From Macrosoma leucophasiata (lineage: Eukaryota; Arthropoda; Insecta; Lepidoptera; Hedylidae), in contig JAWQUS010000020.1 in NCBI GenBank assembly GCA_036365455.1, forward strand, positions 97,001 to 161,000: DNA of 64,000 nt. The letters are read 5' to 3'. Positions within the stretch are counted from its first letter, which is position 1; every line of letters starts with the position of its first letter. The notes below the pieces were generated by a model. The model did no database searches. It had not been told where the DNA came from and was given only the letters and a program-made list of their open reading frames with translations. This document shows, piece after piece, positions 47,201 to 59,200 of this stretch. The position numbers and the translations under genes are program-made.

Positions 47201-50200
47201 TTAGATATAATATACAATATAATTTGATTACAATATAGCATATATATTTTTTTTTAATTATACTATATTGTAATCAAATTATTTTGTAACGGAATACATT
47301 GTAATCAGTTGAAGTACATCTCAATTATTTTCAATTAATTAATTAAATGGTACCTAATCTCAACTTTATGACACGCAAAACTGTTGTGGGCGTCTACGGG
47401 AAATCCTTTGTCCAGCGGTGGACATCTTTCGGCTGAAGTGATAATGAGGATTATTTACGTAAATTACCTAGTTTATGTAAATATGTATCATATAACAAGT
47501 TACAATGTAATTATTGAATTAACTTGTAACTTAATTTTTGTACCTAATTAGTTACATTGTAGGTATTTAGTTACTTTGCATCTAGTTACAGTAGGTGTTT
47601 ATTGTAATCAGGTGTTTTTTACTGGTGGTAGAGCTCCAGTGACGGAGCTCGCGGGCGTAGGTACCTAATATACTTGCCGCTAAATGGTAGTGTTCAGCAC
47701 GACCGTGTTCCGGTCAGGTGGTAATGTACGGCCCTGTAATTTCCGGCACAGAGGCATAACACCTAAGGCCTCGGGAGTGGTAACGCATCTGCATTTTGAC
47801 CTTGGTCTTTGTGTGGGTGTCTATAGGCTGCAGTCATCACTTAACATCAATGTGAACTGCATGCTTGTTTGCAAAAAAAAAATCTGTTACTGAAGTAACC
47901 TGTTACCTTTGATTATATACACGTCTAGATGGAGCATCTAAGTTCATAAGCGTCCAAAAAAATATCAGTTAACTGTTGGCCCATAACTTCGTTCCGCTCG
48001 CTCAGTAGCCACAGAGTACATTTTATCTATATGTAATAGAGACCTAAGTTTAGGTATATATTGAGCAACATGCGTAAAGCGACATCTACACCATTTAATT
48101 GGAAACTTACATAACATACCTACCTATAACAGCCGCGCCATATATATATATACATTGCCAATACTTTTATTAAATTTTAAGATCAATGAGTATTTATTAG
48201 CTAGTAATTAATTATAGCCCATCTACAGATTTATGAACAAGATTCTTAAATTCATAAATCTGTAGATTGGCTATAGTTAATTACTAGCTAATAAATACTC
48301 ATTGATCTTAAAATTTGTGTAGGTATCTGATTTTAGTAATGTATGAGATACAAATTAAAACAATGATTTTATTTATGTAGCGATAACATTTATTTTTGTT
48401 TTCACAATACTTTTTTAAATAAGTTTAAGCCATCATTTGCACACTATCATTTGCTCTTCCACGCTCGGCTTACCAAACGCAAAATCCTTGCTTGTCCACG
48501 CTCGGCTTACCAAACGCAATTTTATTAATTATAAGTGATGCATCCAAAGAGAACTAATTTTGTCTCTTTGCAACTTATTAACAATATCTTCCATTTCCTT
48601 CCAGCCCTGTAGTGTTGGTATGGATTCCTTTTTATTATTTTGTTTATTGATGTATTCCAGTGAACACAATACTTTTCTAGCCTCCTTCCATTATATTTGT
48701 CATGCGGTGAATTTTTGGTCACTAGACCTAAAAGTGGTTTTGCATACCTATTTTTGGTGAAGCTGCCATTTACAGAGTCAAATATATTGTCCGTAAATTA
48801 TAGGAAATCTGTAGGTTCCTTACATTCTTGTGAAAGAACTCCTTTTTCTGCAAAATATTTAAAAAAATATGTATAGACCGCACACATGATGACAAAATTA
48901 TTGCAACAGTGTTTGTTAAAAAATAATGCTGCAGCGAAACATTTGCTAATTATATTCAACTTCCTTTTTATGTAAATAAGGACATTACATTAATGGTAAT
49001 GCGTGAAGCGCGCATGGCACAGCGGCTGGTGTAGATCGTAAGCGATCTGCTCGGTTAAGCACTACGGGCGCGGTCGGGTAGTGTGATGGGTGACCGCTAG
49101 TGGCAAATCAAATGCGCATTTCCGTGCTTCGGAGGGCACGTTAAGCCGTAGGTCCCGGTTGCTATTGATAGATAGCAGTCGTTAAACCTTGTCGGAGGCC
49201 TTGTGGGCGGTTTGAAAACATCCGACAGCGGGTTGGCCACTAACCCACCCACCTCCACCAATCCGCATTGGAGCAGCGTGGTGGAGTAAGCTCCAGGCCT
49301 CCCCCCAAAAAGGGGAGAGACACGTGCCCAGCAGTGGGACGTATAATGGGTTGCCATTATTATTATTATTAATGGTAAGTAGATACTACAGCCTATAGAT
49401 CTATACAAATAAGGTAAGTACAAAATTAATGGAAATTGGAGTACTGTTGCACGAAAAAAAAACAAAACTTTACTTCAAATGAGCTGTTCTAAGTCATTTC
49501 TCAACACGCAACATTTTGAAACATATATTAAAAACTATAAGTTATGAACTGATGTTTCAAAGACAATATGTATTTATTTATCCTATTCTTATTGTAATTA
49601 CTATAAAGAAAATTGTCGACATCCCTAATATTCCCAATATTTGTACAAAAAGTTTGTTGAGAGGTTAAATGTAGGTAAATAAGAATAATATATTTATGAT
49701 AAATGTGTGATATTATTACCTGCATGATAGCCATTATTTTAAGAAATGTTTGACTTGACTCGCATATTTTACTTTCATTCTGGGTATTTTAGAAGGAACA
49801 TGTCTTTCTTGTTAAACACATGCCGTTTGCATCCTGGGTTTTCTGCATGTAGCAATTCCAAATGTTCCCATTTAGCTGTCCCAGATTTTCCATTTATTGC
49901 ATATTTTAAGATACTTTGTAATTAAATTATTCCCTATTCCTTTATAATATTATAACACAGACCAATCAAAGACCATTTTAAAACTTTTTTTTTTTTTTAT
50001 TATTATGGCATCGCTATTACGCATATTGCCAGTGTCAAGTAAAACGATATTTCGTATTTATTTAAGCAGCGTATTAGTTAGTACAATATAGTAGTCAATT
50101 ATTCATAAGGTATGACAGTCAAGTTATTCGAGTAAAGCGATGGCTACTTTACCAGAACATTTACAATGAAGTTTTGGATGCAACCTGAAAGGTCGTGTTT

Positions 50201-53200
50201 TCGCACTGTTATTCTATTTCACTATACACGGGCACTGTAATAAACCTATATCAAACAAAATGCCACCAACTTTATTCAATATAACTTAAAAATACACCAA
50301 GAAAATGAAATAAAATAAGAGCACCACACGCCACTTTCAAGGTTCCCGCCAAAAACTCAATTTTAAAACTTAACGTCGCCATATGCATTTTTAGTGATCT
50401 CAACATTTTTTATATTCTACTATATTCGTTAAAAAATCGTGACTAAAATAAATGTTAGTTAGAAATCACAATTAATTACTAAAAATTTGCATATTGAAAC
50501 TCGTTTCCTTTTCAATTAATTAAAAATTTAAATATACGTGCATTAATCTTGTTCCTAAAGTAACTACTAGAATTTTTTTTTGAACTAAGTAATAGACTTG
50601 GAAAGAATATCCTCTAGACTGGTAACCCTATAATACATTCAAAATAAAAGGAATCAAAGTAGTCTTAGGAAACAATATAAATTGTTTACAGTTTTAATTT
50701 TTTGGATTCTCTTGAATTCTTTTCGATATCAGAGCTATCTCATTGCTTTACGGGACATTAACTAATTATAACCCTCCTAAATTAAAAATCTATGAATCAG
50801 AACTCGATCTTGAGTTAACGGAGGACTGTTTGAATTCATAGGTTTTCATCGCCTGTGTTCCCTCAGTTTTGGTTGAAGATTGCACCGCCTGTCAGTAGCG
50901 ATACTGTCATTGTAACGTAAACACGTCCGCGTCTATGCTTTCATTATGACGATTTGCGCTATTAAAGTGTTCCGAAATAACAAAAGAAGAATGAAAACAT
51001 CTAAAATCATTTCTTATTATCGGTATCTACACATTCCATAGTCCTAAATGTATCCCAGAATTAAATCAACAATATTTAATTTTACGTCGCATTTGTTCGA
51101 TTCATTGAACGCCATGTTTACTGTGTTGCCAGTTTTTGATTTAAAATCTTCCCAGAGAAATATGAAGTTATAAAATAAAATCTATATAAAATATATGTTT
51201 AATATACCTATATTTATTTTAATAACATTATTTTAATAACCCCCGAAGGAAGAAGAGGGGTGTTCTAAGTTTGACATGTGTATCTGTTTCTGGGTTTGTA
51301 AATTTCCAACTAGTGGATTAATTCCAGATTTTGATTTTGTTCTTAAAAAAATATTTATTTTTCGATAAAAGTAATTTACACTAAGAACAAATAACTAACA
51401 ACGAGTAACTTAAGCTAATACACGTACCAACACAAACAAAAAATTAAAAATAACTTAAAACGAATAACTAAAGCTACTGTGAGACGACCCGACGAATATC
51501 GTAATATTATTATGTCACACATTATGAAAAAAATTAACTCGACTTATGCTAATTTTCCCTATTTTTAGGGGAAAATGTCATTAGCAAGTAACATTTTCAC
51601 CAGTTGAGTAGTGTGTGTAAAGCGAATAAAATATACATACTAGTGTGTGTTACACGCACACAAGGTAGACCTGAGTCAATCACTCCTTCGTCGGGATTTG
51701 GGTCGATCGCCACCCATTGACAGGGTGATCGAGTCTAAATGACTCGATCGTTTGGGTCATTTGGGTCGCGACTCGATTTCGCTCAAACGTATACTGTATG
51801 CTCATGATTCTCGTGATTCGAGACCCATCTGATAAGGTTGCGAGACTCGAGACCGCAATCCACACATTATGTCGCAGGGTATTTTTCATTTTAATACATG
51901 AAATGAAATGAAAATTAATTATCACTATAATTTCATTCTTAAACTTTATAGGTATACTATAACATGAATTTTACAATTAGATGATATGGTGCAGAGGAGC
52001 TTAATCGATAAAACTGTAAACAAACTGAAGTGTTCTTTATGCATAACAAAGTACCCAATGACCCAAAGTACCCAAATGATCGACTTTTTTTGTACGTCAT
52101 GACCCGATCACTTGTGTTTGGATCGTGATTCAATCAAAGTGATTCTATCGCTCGCGATCGACTCAGGTCTAACACAAGGATTTTCGAATTGGGACATTGT
52201 TTTTGCAGCGTTTGTAAGGAGATTACAATGTAACTGTAACTTGTAATGTTTAATTTAATAACATTTAGCCCATCACTGCTAGTGTGCTAGTGGGTGGGGT
52301 GGGACGCGGTGGTACCTAAACACGTACATACCTACTCGATATCGGTCAGTGGAACTCTACCACAGGTTTTTATATACATATAGAGATGTGCTGCTATTAA
52401 CGTAGGTGCCAACAGTTACGATAGATTTATTGAATAGTAAAATAAGTAAGACAGATCATCCTTGAACATAGTTCAATCAACAATCAGGCAACGAATTCCA
52501 TTTCTACAGTCACGAATACATTCGTTTTATGTTTAGGTTGAGGAAAAAGTTTCTTCGCATTTTTTAAGATAATTCAAAACATTTTTTAATATAGTTTATT
52601 TAAATTTACTAAAACTAAAGTATGTATGTACCATTTTGTTCGATAACCTTTTGCCATCTTTTAGGTAGGGACATGATCCCATTACTATGAAAATTTTGGG
52701 ACTTCTCATCAAAATACCGCGACAAGTGGATTTGGCAGTCCTCTCGTGATGTTAACCTAACATTGCATAAATAATTCTGAAGAGACCGAAACAGGTGGAA
52801 ATCTGAAGGTGCAAGGTCAGGACTATACGGCGGATGCATTAACACCTCCCAGCCAAACTCTCTTAATTTTTGCTGAGTGACTATAGATGTGTGAGGTCTA
52901 GCGTTATCATGATGAAACACCACACCCCTTCTGTTGATCAATTCCGGCCGCTTTCTCTCAACTTCTTGCTTTAATCTCATCAGTTGTTCGCGGTAGAGTT
53001 CAGAATCGATAGTCCTGCCTGGTGGTAATAGCTCATAATGAATAATGCCCTTCCAATCCCACCACACACAAAACATCACCTTATTGCGAGTTAACCCGGG
53101 TTTCGCCACAGTCTGTGAAGCCTGACCGGCCTTTGACCACGACCTTTTTCGCACGTTCTTGTCGTACGTGATCCACTTTTCATCACCAGTTATCAGCTTC

Positions 53201-56200
53201 TTCAAAAATGATTCGGTTTCATTACGTCGTAATAAAGAATCACAAATGAGTACACGGTTCATTAGGTTTCTTTCAGTGAGCTCGTGAGGTACCCAAATAT
53301 CGAGTTTTTTTTTGTACCCAGCTTTTGCGCGCCAGAACTGTTTTGTGATCAATTCTCAGTTCTTCAGCTACGTCGTAATTACTGATATGTCGATCTTGCT
53401 CCACTTTTTCAAAAATGGCATCCATTTTATCCGTAATAGGGCGACCAGAGCGAGGTGCATCTTTGACATCAAAATTTCCGGATTGAAAACGCTTAAACCA
53501 AATTTGTGCTACTCTCACAGACACTGCACTTGGTCCATAAACATCGCAAATTTTTATCGCGGCTTGCGTTGCATTTTTACCTTTTTTGTAGTAAAATTTT
53601 AAAATGTATCGAATTTCTTCATTAGATTCACTCATCTTGACAGAACGAAAAACAAAAGAAAATCACACATTTGCCTAATTTGAATTTGGAATTATGTTCT
53701 TTAAAATTTTAACTTTCAATGATACCAAAACCAGCCAGATACAAATACTACAGCCAAAGAGATTTTATTACAAGTTCATACATACTATAATGCGAAAAGA
53801 CTTTTTCCCGAACCTATTATGTTCCTTTTTTTACCACACTATATTTGCAGTTATATTATAGCGGAAGCAGAGAATATGTAATAATCTGAAAGATAGAAGA
53901 TATGATGAAAACCGAAAGATCCGTTGGAGATGGTGGACCATAACTGAGTCCCAAACTTGAATCGCAAAATGTGTTGGTAAGCGCATAACTCAACAACGCC
54001 TTCACCAATTTGGCCAATTAATTTTTTTTATGTTTGTTTAATTTCAAGGATGGTATTTACGGCGAGAAAAATTCGAATAATTGCCGGAAAAACCCTAAAA
54101 ACAGCCCCTTTCCTTTTCACATACAAACGTTTTCTAACTAAAACTTAGAGTCAATTTGAGCTTTATTGCTATTGTGTAAAGTTCATATTAAATTACAAGC
54201 ACTCACTGTTGTTTAAACAATGTAGGTGTGTTCCTAACGTCAAGGAGTCAATTTGAACTTTATTACCGCTACACAAAGTTCATACCAAAGAAAACATGGT
54301 TAAGGGTTCTTAATAATTAATTCTCCTAAGAGAGGAGGTGATAGTTGGTACGGGTATTTTGTCAGTTTTTAATGCCTGAAAATTGGTTAGCATACTCTTT
54401 TGGTGCATCAATATTTTTTTAATCTTGCCCCAAACCCCTAAAAAATGGGTAGGGAAATTGGTATGGGACTTTCCGCAATTTTCAAGGTAGTTCTTTCAAT
54501 AAAACAAATATTAATATTTTTGGGCAATGATAAGTACTCCACAAAGAGGTATGCGACGGGAAACTTGATTAGGACATTTCTACGGGATCGTTAAAATTAA
54601 ATAATTTATAAAAAGACATTCACGCGGGCGAAGCCGCGGGCAACAGCTAGTGTTACATTAACTCTAACTTAAACAAATATCTTGGTGCAACCCAGTCTTA
54701 AACTTTGATTGTCTCCTATACTATCCGGGAAATGGTTAAATATCTGATCATATTTTACATTGAATTTATAAATACTAAGCTACTCTAAAGGTAATAAACA
54801 TAATAATATAGTGGATAGATAATAGTGACTTATAATATGCCACTATTTTAACTTTTACTTTTCCTTATCACGCGCTACCGTACACTGAACCTATCAGAAC
54901 AAGTTTCCTGCTCGAGGTAATTCGATCCAGCGGTTCCACCGGCCGATTAATATGCAAATCAACCAAACTGCGACGTAATTAGGGTGTAATCACATCACCC
55001 CGCTCGTTCGTTTCCGCTTCATTTGAAATCTAAATTCGTCTCGAGTTCGTGATAATACGCCCGAATCGGTTAACGAAAGAATAAAACTACGTTTCGGCGG
55101 AGGGCGGAAGTTCAACGGACTTTTAAAACAAACGTTCCCCACAGCGAGCCGGTAGCCTGAGAAAAAGCTGCAATGATCGACGTGGGAAGGGTGGCCGCCT
55201 GGCCGCAATCGACGCGGTCGGACGTGACGAGTGCATCGCACACTCATTTGGCGATATTCCGCCAATTATCCTGTCCGCCGCTGCCAGTGTTTGTTGACTC
55301 CTGCCGTCGTCGGCCTCTCGGCGTATCACTGGGCCGGCGACCGGCGACGGTGACTCAAGCGAGCATAACGACTCAACAGTTGTAAGGAATTAGAGGGTGG
55401 ACCGTGAGAGCGGCACCCTCTAGGGCCGCCCCGCTCGCATGTTTAGCCTACTGATAATTGACCAAAGATAATTACTATCTTAATAAATTTTTGAAACGAC
55501 AGATAGCTGTATCGCTATCAAATTATATTGATCATATAGCCAAAAATTTGGCTATGCCGACTGCCTCTATTGGGCAATTGCATAACAATATACAGAGTTT
55601 GGAAAGTATTCCAAATATTAGCATAGTAAATGACAAATCAGTATTGAGTAGTTTTACTACCAATACTGTGAATAATAGTTTACAAATGACATCTAATAAT
55701 GTGGACATTCAATTAAATCATTTAAATTAGATTTAGAGACAAAAGAGACAGCCTCTTGCTCACATTTTCCAAAGGGAAATGTTTATAAATCTGGTATGTT
55801 GTTTCATAATAATAATAACATTGTAAACCTGGTGCATCAAAATATACAAGGAATATTGGGTAAAGAATTAGAAATTGAATTATTTTTAAACATTAATGAC
55901 GTACTACCATTTTTACTGGTGGTAGAGCTCCAGTGACGGAGCTCGCGGGCGTAGGCACCACCGCATTACCTAATATACTTGCCGCTAAATGGTAGTGTTC
56001 AACACTATCGTGTTCCGGTCAGGTGGTAATGTACGGCCCTGTAATTTCCGGCACAGAGGCATAAGACCTTAGGCCTCAGGAGTGGTAACGCATCTGCATT
56101 TTGACCTTGGTCTTTGTGTGGGTGTCTATAGGCTGCAGTCATCACTTAACATCAATGTGAACTGCATGCTTGTTTACCACTTCCATAACATAAAAAAAAA

Positions 56201-59200
56201 AAAAAATACAAATTTGTTGTTTTACTGAACATTGGTTGAAAAATAGTGAATTAATATTCAATTTTAGTGGGCACCAGGTAGGCAGTTCGTTCTGTAGGTC
56301 ACATGCAATACGTGGTGGCTCTCTTATATTGTTAAAAAAAGACATGAAACATAAAGAACGCAGAGATATAGTGAGTCTTTCCGTTGAACGAACTGCAGAA
56401 ATAGCTTGTGTGTAGCTTGAGCGCTTAATTATTGTGTCCGTATACAGACCTCCAAATGGATCTTATGAATGTTTTGAAAAAAATTTAGATGTTGTACTTA
56501 ACAATGTAACTGCTTCAAAAAAACGTGTCATTATTTGCGGCGATTTCAATATAAATTTGTTGGAGGAAACTCCAACAACTGTGTGAGGTTTAAATCGTTA
56601 CTTATGTCATTTAATCTGCATAATTTGTTCTCAGAACCTACTAGAATTACACAGAACTCAGCGACATGCATAGACAATATTTTTATCGATTTTGAACCTA
56701 CACATAAAAATATTTTGACTGAATTAAGCTCCGACCATTGTGGTCAGTTAGTTTCCTTCTGTGGTCAATTACATAATGATAAAAATAAACGAGCAATTGT
56801 ATTTGTTCCTATCAATGCGAAGCGAATTAAGAAATTCAGAGAAAATATTGTCCCAAAACTTGCAAACATGCAATACCATAACGATCCTAACATATTGAAA
56901 TAAAACTATTTTTACGGATTTATCTCGTACATTAAACTAAAATGATAGTTTTAGTGTTATAGTTTAATAATAGTTTTATTTCAATGAGTGTAGCTCGCGA
57001 AAACCTAAGAACATATGATCCTAACATATTATACAATGACTTTTTTGTCACAATTTTAAAAGAATATAATTTAGTTTTTACCAACAAGACAATAAATGTA
57101 AGAAGTCATAAGTCGTTCATTAAATGGGCGACGGTTGGAATACATAAGAGTAGACAGAGATTGTATGACCTGTATGGAGAAAAGTCACATAATCACACAA
57201 ATTCGTTTAAAAATCATGTTAAATTATATTAGAAAATATTCAAAAAAGTGTGTTTAGCAGCCAAGGCACTTCACATTAAAAATAAAATTAAAAATTCAAA
57301 TAACAAAATTAAAGCGACTTGGAATGTAATTAATAGTGAAACTGGGAAACAAGCTGAACGCAACTCTGATTTTAAATTAATAATTGACAATAAACATGTT
57401 ACTACTGACGAAGAAGTTGCTTTAGCATTTGAAACATTATTTGCTAATATTCCAGTTTCTTTAACTGGAGACCTCATTTCATCGCCTACCGTCGCCGAAT
57501 CATTATTGAAAAATAATGTACATCAAAGTAAAACTATATTTAATTTTAAGTTAGTTAATACTGCGGATGTTATACATGCCTTTAAATCTATTAATATTAA
57601 GAACACAACTGATTTATGGGGCTTATCTGTAAAAGTTGCATATGAAATAATGGATGTGATTGCACCATACCTAGCGGCTATGTTTAATAATAGTATTGTA
57701 AGTGGTATATTGCCTGATCTAATGAAACATAGTAAAGTTATTCCATTATTTAAATCCGGTAGTACAAGTGACCCCACAAACTTTAGACCAATTTCTGTAC
57801 TACCTGTATTAAGTAAAATTTTTGAAAAGCTCATTTTAATTCAACTACTTGCACATTTTATCCATCATAAACTTTTACATTGTCGACAGTTTGGATTTAC
57901 TAGGGGTCGTTCAACTACCGATGCAAGTGTTGAACTTGTCAAACACATTTTTGAAGCTTGGGAAAAGTCACATAATGCACTAGGGGTATTCTGTGACTTA
58001 TCTAAAGCATTTGATTGCGTTCAGCATGAAACATTGGTCAGAAAGTTATATCACTACGGCCTTCGAGATACCGCTCTCGAGCTTATGACCATATTTAAAC
58101 AATAGAAATATGTGTGTTGATGTAAATGGGACAAGATCTCCCGGGACTTCAATGGATATGGGGGTTCCCACAGGGCTCTATTTTAGGGCCATTTCTTTTC
58201 TTAGTCTATATTAATGACTTACCCTACATTATCAATGATGGCCAAGAGATAGTATTGTTTGCTGATGATACTTCTTTAGTGTTCAAAATTAAAAGACAGG
58301 AGGTAGATTTTGACGGTGTAAACAATACTCTCTCTAATATAGTACATTGGTTTAGCGTCAAAAACCTTTCGTTAAATAGCAGTAAGACAAAATGTATTTA
58401 ATTTACTACTCCTAACGTAAAAAAGGTTGAAACCAATGTTAAGATAAATGAGGAAGTATTGGAGATCGTAGAGTCCACGGTATTTCTTGGCATTACCGTG
58501 GATGCTAAATTGCAATGGGGTCCCCATATTGCCAAATTAGCTAATAGACTTAGCTCGGCAGCGTTTGCTGTGAAAAGGATTAGAGTATTAACAGACGTCG
58601 AGACGGCTCGCCTTGTTTATTTTAGTTATTTTCACAGTATAATGTCCTATGGCATTTTGCTATGGGGAAATTCCGCCGACGTCAACACTATTTTTGTACT
58701 GCAAAAGAGAGCTGTCCGGGCTATCTACGGGCTGAGTCCGAGGGTATCTCTTAGAGATAAATTTAAAGAAACAAATATTCTGACTGTAGCTTCGCAATAC
58801 ATTTATGAAAATGTATTATATGTCCGTAAAAACATTAATGAGTTTCCTACAATAGGTAACAATCACAGTATAAATACTAGGAACAAATACAAATTGTCCG
58901 TGCCATGCAACGCGGCTGAATAGGGTCAGTAATTCTTTCAGAGGTCAATGTATACGGTTCTTTAATCAAATCCCCAAAAACGTTCAAAGTCTATCGATCA
59001 ATAAATTTAAGAAAGTAATGAAAGAACGTTTATATAAATGTAATTACTATAAGACCTGTGATTATCTTAATGATAATACGCCTTGGGATTATAGCGATCG
59101 CTGCCAGGCTATTTCGTGATACTGTGATTTCGTGTATTCAGTAATTTGTATCTACTATTGTTAAGGGTTGAATAATGTGAATACCCTGGCTGAAAACGAA

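Noticed and set aside
47018..52280. A 5.2-kb element bounded by TTGATGGGCGTCACTA and TTTAGCCCATCACT
   Set aside because: The end motifs resemble each other only over about 9 bp and I could not find a matching target duplication.
55000..55400. GC-richer block as a coding exon
   Set aside because: Short frames on both strands lack family features or phase-compatible splice sites; it may be regulatory or a repeat.
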